Assembly (NCBI RefSeq): GCF_014930365.1
Contig: NZ_JABXWI010000013.1
Location: 47,546 to 111,545, forward strand
DNA: 64,000 nt
Direction of reading: 5' to 3'
Origin: Streptomyces caniscabiei
GTDB taxonomy: Bacteria > Actinomycetota > Actinomycetes > Streptomycetales > Streptomycetaceae
A model generated the notes under the pieces. That model searched no databases. It saw only the letters and a program-made list of their open reading frames with translations, and was not told the origin of the DNA. The number at the start of each line of letters is the position of its first letter. Within the stretch, counting starts at the first letter, position 1. Below are positions 9,113 to 18,758 of the stretch, piece after piece. The position numbers and the translations under genes were made by a program.

Positions 9113-10116
9113 TACTCCAGCAGCGGTTCGCTATCTGGCCTGGTCAGACGAATCGTCGGGAGTGTAGTGGGCTGATGGAGTGTCAGCGGCGGTCTTGCCG
9201 GACCGCCCCTTCCACGAGTGGCATCGAGAACTGTCCGAGCGGTGATCAGGGCAGCCTCCCCGCGTGATCGACGACCTTGCCGACGCGACCTGGGACCGTG
9301 AACTCGACGACCTCTTCCTGCGTATCGGCCACCGCTTCGGCCGCGCAGACCTACGGCGCCGCATGCGCGACCACGTCCGCGCCCTGCTCGGCCCGGTCGG
9401 CCGCAAAAACGGCTGGCAACTGGCCGAACACGCAGGCCACCGCACCCCCGACGGCCTGCAACGGCTCCTGAACGGAGCCACCTGGAACGCCGACGACGTC
9501 CGCGACGACCTGCAGACATACGTCGCCGACAACCTCGGCGAAGCCGACGGGTCCTCATCCTCGACGACACCGGCTTCGTCAAGAAAGGCACCACCTCCGC
9601 GGGCGTGCAGCGCCAGGTCTACGCCACCACCCGCGGACGCGCCCTGGTGGACCGGGAGCTGTATCTGCCCAAGTCCTGGACGGACGACCGCGAACGCTGC
9701 CGCGCCGCCAAGATCCCCGATGAGAGGACCTTCGCCACCAAACCAGAACTGGCCAGGGCCACGGTGCTGCGCGCACTCGCCTCGCCGCTGCCGATCGGCT
9801 GGGTGACCGCCGATGCCGCCTACGGCCAGGAATGGCGCTTTCGCCGGATGCTGGAAGAAACCGCCGTCGGCTACGTGCTCGCCGTCCCGAAGTCCCAGCA
9901 GACACCGCGCTTTGGCCGCATCGACCACCTCTTCACGCAGGCGCCGGACGAGGCATGGGAGAAGCATTCATGCGGCGACGGCGCCAAAGGCCCGCGTGTC
10001 TGTCACTGGGCTGCCGTCCAGCTCCCTGTGATCGAGGACTTCGACGGCGAGCGGCCCACCCATCACCGCTGGGCACTGGCCCGGCGCAGTATCAGCAGAC
10101 CCGATGAGATCGCCTG
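9113..10116 (+). mobile_element. IS701-family element, left end plus truncated body
   Basis: The element appears to begin right after CTAG at 9109-9112; IS701-family members are known to target and duplicate 4-bp YTAR sites. About 150 bp of leader precede the transposase reading frame. The body stops at about 10116, where the sequence changes abruptly into the reverse strand of an oxidoreductase gene, so the right inverted repeat and right target duplicate are missing at this junction. With no right end and a broken transposase it cannot move by itself. Confidence 0.7.
9264..10116 (+). pseudogene. IS701-family DDE transposase relic
   Basis: The first frame gives MIDDLADATWDRELDDLFLR through YVADNLGEADG. 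At 9549-9551 one base is missing (GACGG-GTCCTC), and the protein resumes in another frame as VLILDDTGFVKKGTTSAGVQ. A second lesion follows: after GVQRQ the conserved stretch of the type YSGTAGRxENxQ is gone (about 17-18 codons) and the text jumps to VYATTRGRALVDRELYLP. The first two catalytic Asp positions (LDDTG; VTADAAYG) are still readable, but the gene ends near RRSISRPDEIA, before the region with the catalytic Glu. Three independent lesions mean a dead gene. Confidence 0.88.
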
Positions 10117-10507
10117 GGCCTCGGCGGGCTGGCGGGTGCCGAGGACAGGGGCGTCGTAGAAGACGAGGCCATGCTCGTCGGCGAAGTCGGCCAGGCCGGC
10201 CATGGCGTCGATCCCGGCGGTCGTCGACTGCATCCAGACGGCACCGGACCGCAGTGCGGGCGCCGCCTCACGCATGACGGCCAGCGTCGCGGGGCCGTCG
10301 TACAGCATGGGCAGGACGACGTCGGCACCCTGGACCGCCTCGGCGGGGGGTGCCGGCGACGAAGGCGCCGTCGGCGGCCGGGGGTTCGGCCTTGGCCCGG
10401 GTGCGGTTCCAGGCGCGGACGGTGTGCCCGGCCCTCACGAGATCGCGGGCCATCGCGGCGCCCCTGATGCCGGTGCCCAGGACGCTCACGGTGAGCTTGT
10501 CGGTCAT
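10117..10507 (-). pseudogene. NAD(P)-binding dehydrogenase (6PGDH/3-HIBDH-like) relic
   Basis: On the minus strand the start MTDKLTVSVLGTGIRGAAMA carries the dinucleotide-binding GxGxxG-type motif of the 3-hydroxyisobutyrate/6-phosphogluconate dehydrogenase superfamily. At about 10346-10351 a run of six C shifts the frame; the product continues as a sequence including MLYDGPATLAVMREAAPAL and AGIDAMAGLADFADEHG, then APVLGTRQPAEA. There the gene is cut off by the IS701 relic, so the remaining roughly 170-190 residues (catalytic helical domain) are missing. Two lesions make this a non-functional N-terminal fragment. Confidence 0.85.
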
Positions 10508-10682
10508 GACGTCGGATTCCTGTTCTCATACGGACGTTGCTACCAGTGAGGTGACCAAGATCATGGCCACCCGCGTGAGGCGGTTTCCGTATGCCCTGAT
10601 TCTCCTCTCGATCATCACGCTTTCCTCGGAGTACAGTCCGTCAGCTTGTTCTCATCAAAGCTTCATTGGGGGGGTGAGGTGT

Positions 10683-11211
10683 GTGAGCCTCGAAGGGAAG
10701 TGGCGAAGACGCGTCGTGGGCGGCGCGCTGTCCGTGGCACTCGGTCTGGGCCTGGTGGTGGCACTGCCACCTGCGGCGTCCACGACCGCATCGGCCGCGG
10801 CCCCGCGGCAGACGTCCGCACCGGGCACGGGCAACGAGACCTTGTCCGAAGGCGAGGCGCTGGCCAAGGCCAAGCGGACCGGCACGGATGTGGAGATCGT
10901 GTCGCTGCGCGGCGAGAGCAGCGAGGTGTACGCGACACCGGACGGCAAGCTCGAGGCGCGGGAGCACTGACGGGGTGTCCGACGACACCACCTGCGCGGA
11001 CCGGCTGTCGTGGTCCGAGAACGTCCTGTCCTACAAGGCCACGGGCGGACTCCAGATCGGCCGCGCCCGCACGGCGGGAGCGTGGGGCGAGTACTGGCCC
11101 GGCGCCGTCGACGACGTCTGGGCCTTCCAGGGCGCGCTGAGCGACTCCCAGATCGCCCATCTGTCGCTGGGCATGCCGGGCGTCGCCACCGAGGTACCCG
11201 GCACCGACTGA
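10683..11211 (+). pseudogene. LamG-type secreted protein, middle deleted
   Basis: The GTG at 10683 (GGGGGGTGAGG upstream) opens 95 codons with a signal-peptide-like N-terminus (RRRVVGGALSVALGLGLVV...) and then GNETLSEGEALAKAKRTGTD and SEVYATPDGKLEAREH, stopping at TGA 10968-10970. Immediately after, in another frame, the sequence reads as the C-terminus of a concanavalin-like LamG domain: GLQIGRARTAGAWGEYWPGA, VDDVWAFQGALSDSQIAHL, ending at TGA 11209-11211. In streptomycetes such N- and C-termini belong to one very long secreted protein encoded just upstream of RHS toxins (family knowledge). Here the middle is deleted and the ends are fused out of frame. The signal-peptide ORF could still be translated. 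Confidence 0.8.
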
Positions 11212-11218
11212 CCTGAAG

Positions 11219-11258
11219 CGGTGCCGGCCCGTCGCCCTGTACGGACGGGCCGGCACCG
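11219..11258. terminator. strong hairpin between LamG relic and RHS gene
   Basis: A perfect 15-bp stem, CGGTGCCGGCCCGTC with GACGGGCCGGCACCG, and a 10-nt loop, starting 7 bp after the LamG relic stop codon. There is no long T tract. It probably terminates transcription of the former LamG gene and leaves the RHS gene about 35 bp downstream needing its own promoter or read-through. Confidence 0.75.
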
Positions 11259-11292
11259 GTTTCACACCAGCTTTCACTCATCAAGGGGAACG

Positions 11293-14200
11293 ATGAAAAA
11301 TACGGGACGACCGGGCCGCGCGGCCCGATGGAGACGGAAGACCGCACTGGCTTCCGGGATAGTCATGATCGCCACGGTGCTCCAGGGCATCACCGCGCCC
11401 GCGAACGCGGGAGCCGCGGCGGACGACGGGAGGGGCAGGCCGGCCCTGCCTAAGGCGGAGCGGCCCGTGGCCGGTTCCGCGGTCAAGAAGGTGAAGCCCC
11501 GCGCGGTGGAGCGCGGCCCGCGCACCCCGCGGACCGCGCCCAAGGCCGAGTGGCCCGGGGCGGGTTCGGGCCGGGTGACGCTCACCGGGACGCAGGCGGC
11601 CGCGAAGGGCTCGGCGAGCGCGAAGGGCGCGAAGGACGCCAAGAGATCGGCTCAGGCTCCGGTCAAGGCCGGCAAGCTGCCGGTCTCCGTCGGCGCCGCC
11701 AAGGCACGCGGCGCCGCCGGTGCCGTGCGGGTCGAGCTGGCCGGGCGCAAGCAGACCCGGAAGGCCGCGATCGACGGGCTGCTCGTGACGCTCGCCCCCG
11801 AGCGCACCAACTTCACCGACGGCGCCGCCCAGGTGCGCGTCGACTACCGCGACCTCGCGCAGGCCTACGGCGGTGGCTACGGCGCCCGGCTCACCCTGGT
11901 CCAGCTGCCCGCCTGTGTTTTGAAGACGCCGGAGCGGGCCAAGTGCCGTACCCAGAAGCCGGTCGAGACCGTGAACGACACGGAGGGCGGCGCGCTCACC
12001 GCCCCGTCCGTGCGGATCGGCTCCGCCCAGCCGACCGTGCTCGCCGCCGTGGCGGACGACAGCGCCGCCACCGGCGACTACAAGGCGACCACCCTCGCCC
12101 CGTCCGCGACCTGGCAGACCAACCTCAACACCGGTGACTTCGCCTGGTCCTACGACATGGGCGTCCCCGAGGTGCCCGGCGGGCTGAAGCCGAGCATCGG
12201 ACTCGGCTACTCCTCCGGCTCGGTCGACGGCCGCACCACCGAGACCAACAACCAGTCATCCTGGATCGGCAGCGGCTTCGACATGTGGCCGGGCTACATA
12301 GAGCGCCGCTACAAGGTATGCGCCGAGGACGGCGTCGAGAACAGCGACGGCATGAAGCCCGGCGACCTGTGCTGGGGCTACGACAACGCCTTCATCAGCT
12401 TCAACGGCAAGGGCGGCGAGCTCGTCCCCACCGGCACCGACGGCGAGTTCAAGCTCCGCCAGGACGACGGCACCCGTATCGTCCGGCTGACGTCCACCGA
12501 CCGCGGCAACGGTGACGACAACGGCGAGTACTGGCGGCTCACCGACCCCGACGGGGTGCGCTACTACTTCGGCTACCACCGGCTGCCCGGCTGGGCCGAG
12601 GGCAAGAAGACCACCAACTCCACCTGGACCACCCCCGTCTTCGGCGACGACACGGGCGAGAAGTGCCATGCCAGCACCTTCGCCGACTCCTGGTGCCAGC
12701 AGGCCTGGCGCTGGAACCTCGACTACGTCGTAGACCCGCGCGGCAACGCCATCGCGTACAACTACACCCAGGAGAAGAACTCCTACGGCCGCAACCTGAA
12801 GGCCGCCGACGACACCCGCTACACCCGCGGCGGCTACCTCGACGAGATCCAGTACGGCCTCAAGTCGTCCTCGATGTACGGCACTCCGGCGCTCGCGAAG
12901 GTCACCTTCACCAACGCCGAACGCTGCCTGCCCGACGCGCAGACCACCTGCTCATCGATCACCAGCGACTCCGCCTATTGGTACGACACGCCCTGGGACC
13001 TCAACTGCGACGAGGGCAAGGACTGCGACGACGGCCGTCTGTCGCCCACGTTCTGGACGCGCAAGCGCCTCAGCGAGGTGACCACGCAGGTCATCGACGC
13101 CGCCGGCGCCTACCAGAAGGTCGACTCCTGGAAGCTGGCCCACCGCTGGGGCATGGCCGACATCGACTACCAGCTGCTGCTCGACTCGATCCAGCACACC
13201 GGCCACACCGCCACCCCCACGATCACCCTGCCGAAGACCACCTTCAGCTACACCCAGCTGGAGAACCGGCTCGACAAGACCGGTGACGGCTTCGCCCCGT
13301 TCATCAAGTCGCGCCTGTCGACGATCGCCGACGAGTACGGCGGCCAGATCGACGTCAACTACTCGGCGCCCGCCTGCGACTTCGCCGCGCTGCCCACCCC
13401 GCAGACCAACACCACGCGCTGCTTCCCGCAGTACATCGGCGGCAGCTCCACGGAGGATCCCGAGCGGCACTGGTTCAACAAGTACGTCGTCACCTCGGTC
13501 ACCGGGACCGACCGCACCGGCGGGGCACCCGACCAGGTCACCCGGTACGAGTACATGGGGCCGGCCGCCTGGCACTACGACGATGACGACGGTCTGACCA
13601 AGGAGAAGTCCAAGACCTGGTCCCAGTGGCGCGGCTACGGCCACGTGCGCGTCAAGACCGGCGGCCAGGGCGGCGACGCGGCGATGAAGTCGCAGTCCGA
13701 CTCCTACTTCCTGCGCGGCATGGACGGCGACCGCGAGTCCCCGACCGGCGGCACCAAGAACGTCAGCGTCACCCTCGGCGAAGGCGAGGGCGACCCCATC
13801 ACCGACCACGAGGCGCTCGCCGGCACCACCTACAAGACGGTCGGCTACTCCGGCAACGGCGGCAAGGTCCTCACCAAGACCGTGAACCGCCCCTGGTACC
13901 ACCAGACCGCGAAGAAGACCCGCACCTGGGGCACCGTCACCGCCAACTTCATCGGCGTCGCCCATACCAAGACCTGGACGTCCCTGGACGACGGGGCGGG
14001 CACGTCCTGGCGGACCGCCTCCACCGCCACCTCGTACGACACCGTGGCCGGACGGGTCACCCAGGTCGACGACTTCGGCGACAACACCGCCGCGGCGGAC
14101 AACCGCTGCACCCGCACCACCTATGCCACCAACAGCACCGACAACATCCTGAACCTGCCCGCGCGGGTCGAGACCGTCGCGAAGTCCTGCGCCGACCCCG

Positions 14201-17200
14201 TCGACCGCTCCAAGGACGTCATCTCCGACGTCCGTTCCGCCTACGACGGCGGTGCCTACGGCGCGGCCCCGACCAAGGGCGACGCCACGGCCACGGCCCT
14301 GCTGAAGAAGAACGACGGCACCACGGCCACCTACCTGGAGTCCGGGGCGACCTTCGACTCCTACGGCCGGGTCCTCACCAGCACCGACCTGACCGCGAAC
14401 GTCACGGTCACGGGCACGGCCGCACCGGTCCGCACCGCCCGCACGGACGGCCGTACCACCACCACCGCCCGCACGCCGACCACCGGCTTCGTCACGAAGA
14501 CGACCACGACCACACCGCCGGCGAAAGCCGGGGACGAGACCACGGCACTGGTCAGCTCCGCCACCCACGACCTGAAGCGCGGGCTGCCACTGACCCAGAC
14601 CGACGCCAACGGCAAGGTCACGACCTTCACCTACGACGCGCTCGGCCGGTCCTCGAAGGTGTGGCTGGCCGACCGGCAGACGACGCTGACGCCGACGTAC
14701 GAGTTCGACTACCTGGTCACCGACGGCCAGCCGGTCGCCGTCGTCACCAAGGCGCTGGGCACCAACGGCAGCCAGGTCGCCGCGTACAGCCTGTACGACG
14801 GTTTCCTGCGCCAGCGCCAGACGCAGAAGCCGGGCCCGGACGGCGGGCGACTGCTTTCCGACGTCTTCTACAACGAACGCGGGCTGACCGCCAAGACCTT
14901 CGAGACCTACTACTCCACCGGCGCCCCCTCACGGACCCTGTTCAAGCCCGCGGACGCGCTCTCGGTCGAGACCCAGACCCGCACCACGTTCGACGGCATG
15001 GGCCGCCCGACCGTGAGCGAGCAGATCGCGGGCAACGGCGACGGCGGCACGGCGCTCGGCACGACCCGCACGATCTACGGCGGGGACCGCACGACGGTCG
15101 TGCCGCCGGAGGGCGGAAGCGCCACCACGACCGTCACCGACGCCCGGGGGCGGACCACGGAGCTGCGCCAGCACCACACCCGCTCCGAGCAGGCGGCGTT
15201 CGACACCACCCGCTACGGGTACACCCCGCGCGGCGAGCTGGAGACGCTGACCGACCCGGCCGGCAACGTCTGGCGATACACCTACGACCTGCTCGGCAAC
15301 CTCAAGACGACCGTCGACCCGGACCGGGGCCCCAGCTCCACCGAGTACGACGACCGCGGTCAGGTCCTGTCCATCTCCGACGACCGGTCCACCGACCTGT
15401 ACTACGTCCGCGACGGGCTCGGTCGGCAGACCGAACTGCGTGAGAACAGCGCCACGGGCACGCTGCGCGCCAAGTGGGTCTACGACACCATCAGTGGCGC
15501 GAAGGGACACCTGGCCGAGTCCACCCGCTACGTCGGCTCCGAGGCGTACACCAACAAGGTCGTGGCCTACGACCGCCTGTACCGCGTGCTGCGTTCGACC
15601 GTGACGATCCCCGCGAGCGAAGGGGCGCTCGCCGGCACCTATCTGTCGGCCACTGCCTACAACTTGGACGGTTCGGTGCGCACGACCGGCTCCCCGGCCG
15701 CGGGCGCCCTGCCCGCCACCACGGTGGCGTTCACCTACGAGGACCAGACCCAGCGGCCGATCGCGCTCAGCGGCAGCCAGGGAATCGACGTCGCCACCAG
15801 CTACAGCCTCACCGGCAATCCGCTGCAGTTCGAGCTGTCCGACAACGACGGCAAGAAGACCTGGGTCACCAACACCTACGAGTGGGGCACCGAGCGTCTG
15901 GCCACCTCCCGGGTGGACCGTCAGGACGTGGCGGGCGTCGACCGTCACAACACCTACGGCTACGACCAGATGGGCAACATCCTGTCCGTCTCGAACGTCT
16001 CCCGTTCCGGCACGGACACGCAGTGCTTCGACTACGACTACCTGCGCCGCATGACCACGGCCTGGACCCAGTCCACGACCACCTGTGCCACGGCACCGAG
16101 CGGACAGACGGTCGGCGGTCCCGCGCCGTACTGGCACTCCTACACCTACGACAAGGTGGGCAACCGGGAGACCGAGACCCTGCACGACGTCACCGGTGAC
16201 ACGGCGAAGAACACCGTACGCACCTACGACTACCCGGACCCGGGCAAGCCGCGTCCGCACGCCGTGAACACGGTGACCCAGACCGGGCCCGGCGGCACCG
16301 CGCAGGACTCCTACGGCTACGACGTCGTCGGCAACACCGACACCCGCACCCTCGCGGGCACCACCCAGGACCTGGACTGGGACGCGGAAGGCCACTTGGT
16401 CAAGGTGACCAAGCCGGTCGAGGGCAAACCCGACGACGTCACCGAGTACGTCTACGACGCGTCCGGCAACCGGCTCATCGCACGCACATCGAAGGAGAAC
16501 ACGCTCTACCTCGGCGCCACCCGGATCACCGTGGCCAAGGGCGGCACCACCGCCGAGGCCACCCGAACCCTGGACCTCGGCAGCGGGCACCAGGCCGTGA
16601 TCGACAACGACGGCTCGGTCTCGTTCACCATCGCCGACCACCTCGGCACGGGACAGCTGGCGGTCGACGCGGGAAGCCAGCAGCTGACGCAGCGTCGCAT
16701 GCTGCCCTTCGGCGGAGTACGCGGCACCGAGCCGAGCACCTGGCCCGGTGTGCAGGGCTTCGTCGGCGGTGTCGACGACAGTGAGTCCACCGGGCTGACG
16801 CACCTGGGCGCACGGGAGTACGACCCAGCGACCGGCCGGTTCCTCTCGGTCGACCCGCTGCTCACCCCGGGCGATCCGCAGGCGCTGAACGCCTACGCCT
16901 ACAGCAACAACAGCCCGCTCACGTTCAGCGACCCCGACGGCCTCGGCTGCATCCACGGTGCGCCCGGCGGCGGAGCGGACGGCATCTGCGCGGGCGTCGA
17001 AGGCGACACCGACGGCGTCATCAACGGCAGCTCCAACAACTGTCAGCGGACGCAGTCCTGCTACGACACCGCAGTCAAGATGTCGCAGGAGGCCAGGAGG
17101 AACGGCACCTACGGCAAGAAGCCGATCGTCATCGCGCCCAAGGGTGACTCGATCACCATCCAGGGCGTCTACATCCCGACCCAGGCGGAACTCGCCGAGC

Positions 17201-18252
17201 ACTTCCCGTACTACCACGAGCGCCTGGACTACCAGCACAACCTCCAGAACTGGGCGCGAGCCCGGTGCTCGAGTCTGAGCGTCGCGGGCTCGGAGTTCTG
17301 CTCCGCCGTCGGCAAGCTCGGCTGGTTCGGCGACCAGAACGGGCCGGGGATCCTGGAGGTCCTGGGCGTCGACGACTACGTCGGCTGCGCCCAGGGCTCC
17401 GGCAGCGCCTGCAAGGCCGCGGCGGTCGACTTCGGCATCGCGGTGGGCACCGGCCTGCTCGGCAAGGGCGCCAAGGTCGTCTTCAAGGGCTTCAAGGCGG
17501 CCCTGAAGAAGACGGACAACGTTCCCATCCAGTGCCTCGTCGGAGGCGGTCGGCACAGCTTCACGCCCGGCACACACGTGCTGATGTCCGACGGTTCGAG
17601 CAAGCCCATCGAGGACGTCCGGCTCGGTGACAAGATCGTGGTCACCGACCCGGAGAGCGGTCTGACCACGACACGGACCGTCGTCGCCACCATCATCACC
17701 AAGGACGACAAGCACTTCGTCGACCTCACGGTTTCCCGCGAGGGCGCCCGGGACACGCAGTCACTGACGTCCACGACGACGCACCCGTTCTGGTCGCCCT
17801 CCGAGGGCACCTGGATCGACGCCGGCCACCTCACGCCGGGTATGACGCTGCGCACCGTCGACGGCGGCACGGTCCGGGTCGAGAAGACCCGCGAGTTCCA
17901 CAAGCTCCAGCGCACGCACGACCTCACCATCGACGACATCCACACGTACTACGTCGTCGCCGGTACGACCCCGCTCCTCGTGCACAACGACGATGGCGGG
18001 TTCGACTGGGAAAAGGGTCTGGAGGACATGCAGTGGGACTCGGGCGACCTGGACGACGACGGCTATCACGCGCCGCGCGGCAACCAGGCCGAGAACAAGG
18101 AGTTCAATGACGCTCTGAAGAAGATCGAAGGCGAAATGGGCCGCAAGGTCACCCCGGCGGAGCGCCGCATGCTGCACGACAGAGTCAGCGGCCAGGGGTA
18201 CGGCTACCATCGCATCGTCGAGGAAGGCAGGGGATTGTTCGGTGGCTGCTGA
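11293..18252 (+). CDS. secreted RHS/YD-repeat polymorphic toxin with Hint domain
   Basis: A 2319-residue protein starting at ATG 11293 (AAGGGGAACG upstream). It has an N-terminal secretion signal (RRKTALASGIVMIATVLQG then AxA-type sites near 37), a long beta-rich N-terminal region, and dense YD repeats (about 1100-1780, e.g. TYDALGR, RYGYTPRGEL, YGYDQMGNI). The RHS core motif is HLGAREYDPATGRFLSVDPL (1837-1856). A Hint protease-like domain follows (about 2081-2232, from Cys2081 through SFTPGTHVLMSDGSSKPIED to TPLLVHN). The last 87 residues (2233-2319) form a separate acidic tip with GNQAENKEFNDALKKIEGEM and LHDRVSGQGYGYHRIVEEG. This layout (signal, RHS cage, Hint autoprocessing, short toxin tip) is that of polymorphic toxins. 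The tip family was not recognised. The gene overlaps its probable immunity gene. Confidence 0.9.
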   Translation: MKNTGRPGRAARWRRKTALASGIVMIATVLQGITAPANAGAAADDGRGRPALPKAERPVAGSAVKKVKPRAVERGPRTPRTAPKAEWPGAGSGRVTLTGTQAAAKGSASAKGAKDAKRSAQAPVKAGKLPVSVGAAKARGAAGAVRVELAGRKQTRKAAIDGLLVTLAPERTNFTDGAAQVRVDYRDLAQAYGGGYGARLTLVQLPACVLKTPERAKCRTQKPVETVNDTEGGALTAPSVRIGSAQPTVLAAVADDSAATGDYKATTLAPSATWQTNLNTGDFAWSYDMGVPEVPGGLKPSIGLGYSSGSVDGRTTETNNQSSWIGSGFDMWPGYIERRYKVCAEDGVENSDGMKPGDLCWGYDNAFISFNGKGGELVPTGTDGEFKLRQDDGTRIVRLTSTDRGNGDDNGEYWRLTDPDGVRYYFGYHRLPGWAEGKKTTNSTWTTPVFGDDTGEKCHASTFADSWCQQAWRWNLDYVVDPRGNAIAYNYTQEKNSYGRNLKAADDTRYTRGGYLDEIQYGLKSSSMYGTPALAKVTFTNAERCLPDAQTTCSSITSDSAYWYDTPWDLNCDEGKDCDDGRLSPTFWTRKRLSEVTTQVIDAAGAYQKVDSWKLAHRWGMADIDYQLLLDSIQHTGHTATPTITLPKTTFSYTQLENRLDKTGDGFAPFIKSRLSTIADEYGGQIDVNYSAPACDFAALPTPQTNTTRCFPQYIGGSSTEDPERHWFNKYVVTSVTGTDRTGGAPDQVTRYEYMGPAAWHYDDDDGLTKEKSKTWSQWRGYGHVRVKTGGQGGDAAMKSQSDSYFLRGMDGDRESPTGGTKNVSVTLGEGEGDPITDHEALAGTTYKTVGYSGNGGKVLTKTVNRPWYHQTAKKTRTWGTVTANFIGVAHTKTWTSLDDGAGTSWRTASTATSYDTVAGRVTQVDDFGDNTAAADNRCTRTTYATNSTDNILNLPARVETVAKSCADPVDRSKDVISDVRSAYDGGAYGAAPTKGDATATALLKKNDGTTATYLESGATFDSYGRVLTSTDLTANVTVTGTAAPVRTARTDGRTTTTARTPTTGFVTKTTTTTPPAKAGDETTALVSSATHDLKRGLPLTQTDANGKVTTFTYDALGRSSKVWLADRQTTLTPTYEFDYLVTDGQPVAVVTKALGTNGSQVAAYSLYDGFLRQRQTQKPGPDGGRLLSDVFYNERGLTAKTFETYYSTGAPSRTLFKPADALSVETQTRTTFDGMGRPTVSEQIAGNGDGGTALGTTRTIYGGDRTTVVPPEGGSATTTVTDARGRTTELRQHHTRSEQAAFDTTRYGYTPRGELETLTDPAGNVWRYTYDLLGNLKTTVDPDRGPSSTEYDDRGQVLSISDDRSTDLYYVRDGLGRQTELRENSATGTLRAKWVYDTISGAKGHLAESTRYVGSEAYTNKVVAYDRLYRVLRSTVTIPASEGALAGTYLSATAYNLDGSVRTTGSPAAGALPATTVAFTYEDQTQRPIALSGSQGIDVATSYSLTGNPLQFELSDNDGKKTWVTNTYEWGTERLATSRVDRQDVAGVDRHNTYGYDQMGNILSVSNVSRSGTDTQCFDYDYLRRMTTAWTQSTTTCATAPSGQTVGGPAPYWHSYTYDKVGNRETETLHDVTGDTAKNTVRTYDYPDPGKPRPHAVNTVTQTGPGGTAQDSYGYDVVGNTDTRTLAGTTQDLDWDAEGHLVKVTKPVEGKPDDVTEYVYDASGNRLIARTSKENTLYLGATRITVAKGGTTAEATRTLDLGSGHQAVIDNDGSVSFTIADHLGTGQLAVDAGSQQLTQRRMLPFGGVRGTEPSTWPGVQGFVGGVDDSESTGLTHLGAREYDPATGRFLSVDPLLTPGDPQALNAYAYSNNSPLTFSDPDGLGCIHGAPGGGADGICAGVEGDTDGVINGSSNNCQRTQSCYDTAVKMSQEARRNGTYGKKPIVIAPKGDSITIQGVYIPTQAELAEHFPYYHERLDYQHNLQNWARARCSSLSVAGSEFCSAVGKLGWFGDQNGPGILEVLGVDDYVGCAQGSGSACKAAAVDFGIAVGTGLLGKGAKVVFKGFKAALKKTDNVPIQCLVGGGRHSFTPGTHVLMSDGSSKPIEDVRLGDKIVVTDPESGLTTTRTVVATIITKDDKHFVDLTVSREGARDTQSLTSTTTHPFWSPSEGTWIDAGHLTPGMTLRTVDGGTVRVEKTREFHKLQRTHDLTIDDIHTYYVVAGTTPLLVHNDDGGFDWEKGLEDMQWDSGDLDDDGYHAPRGNQAENKEFNDALKKIEGEMGRKVTPAERRMLHDRVSGQGYGYHRIVEEGRGLFGGC

Positions 18253-18700
18253 GATACAGCTGGACGAGATCACCCGGATCCTGACGGGTACCGTCGTCCG
18301 CTCCGTCGGCAGAGCAGCGGACATGGGCGTCGTCGAGTTCGACGGCCTCCAGGGCGAGACGGTCATGATCCACATGCAGTGCCCGTTCCGGATCGTACGG
18401 AACGGGAGGATCCTCGTGGGGTCCAGGGACATGCGGTACGCGCAGAAGGGCGCGGGACCACAGGCCTTCGACGAGTTCCGCATGATCTACGACGCCCAGA
18501 CCACCACGCTCAACGGAGCGCTCGGACAGCTCCGCCCCTCCGTCGACGGTGTGACCGTCGGCGAGGCGGGTGAACTCACCGTGAGCTGGGAGCAGGGCTT
18601 CCGGCTCGAGGTGTTCCCGGACTGCTCCGGGAAGATCGAGGCCTGGCGGGCATTCGTCCGCGGTGGTGCCCACCACGGATTCCCGCCCGAGACCATCTGA
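18242..18700 (+). CDS. candidate immunity protein for the RHS toxin (DUF6188-like)
   Basis: A 152-residue soluble protein starting at a GTG that lies inside the last codons of the RHS gene (11-bp overlap, different frame), which implies translational coupling. It is mostly beta-rich: TVVRSVGRAADMGVVEFDGL, CPFRIVRNGRILVGSRDMRY, LTVSWEQGFRLEVFPDCSGK and a final EAWRAFV. The pattern resembles small actinobacterial DUF6188-type proteins; that assignment is from memory and moderate. The immunity role is inferred from position: a small cytosolic protein directly coupled to a polymorphic toxin tip. It ends just before a strong terminator, so the toxin and this gene form one transcription unit. Confidence 0.75.
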   Translation: MAAEIQLDEITRILTGTVVRSVGRAADMGVVEFDGLQGETVMIHMQCPFRIVRNGRILVGSRDMRYAQKGAGPQAFDEFRMIYDAQTTTLNGALGQLRPSVDGVTVGEAGELTVSWEQGFRLEVFPDCSGKIEAWRAFVRGGAHHGFPPETI

Positions 18701-18720
18701 CGCGGTCCGGTATCGCCACT

Positions 18721-18758
18721 CGGCCCCCTGCTCCCCAGTACTCAGGAGCAGGGGGCCG
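18721..18758. terminator. rho-independent-type hairpin after toxin/immunity unit
   Basis: A perfect 14-bp inverted repeat, CGGCCCCCTGCTCC with GGAGCAGGGGGCCG, and a 10-nt loop, 20 bp after the stop codon of the candidate immunity gene. Confidence 0.85.

Noticed and set aside
17521..17600. Hint domain seemed to lack its nucleophile because SFTPGT is preceded by Arg-His.
   Set aside because: Cys2081 lies eight residues before SFTPGT and can serve as the nucleophile; spacing of this Cys varies among Hint domains, so inactivation is not supported.
14929..17715. A 928-codon minus-strand frame across the RHS gene.
   Set aside because: It mirrors the YD-repeat coding sequence and has no recognisable domain; the plus strand has a complete RHS architecture.
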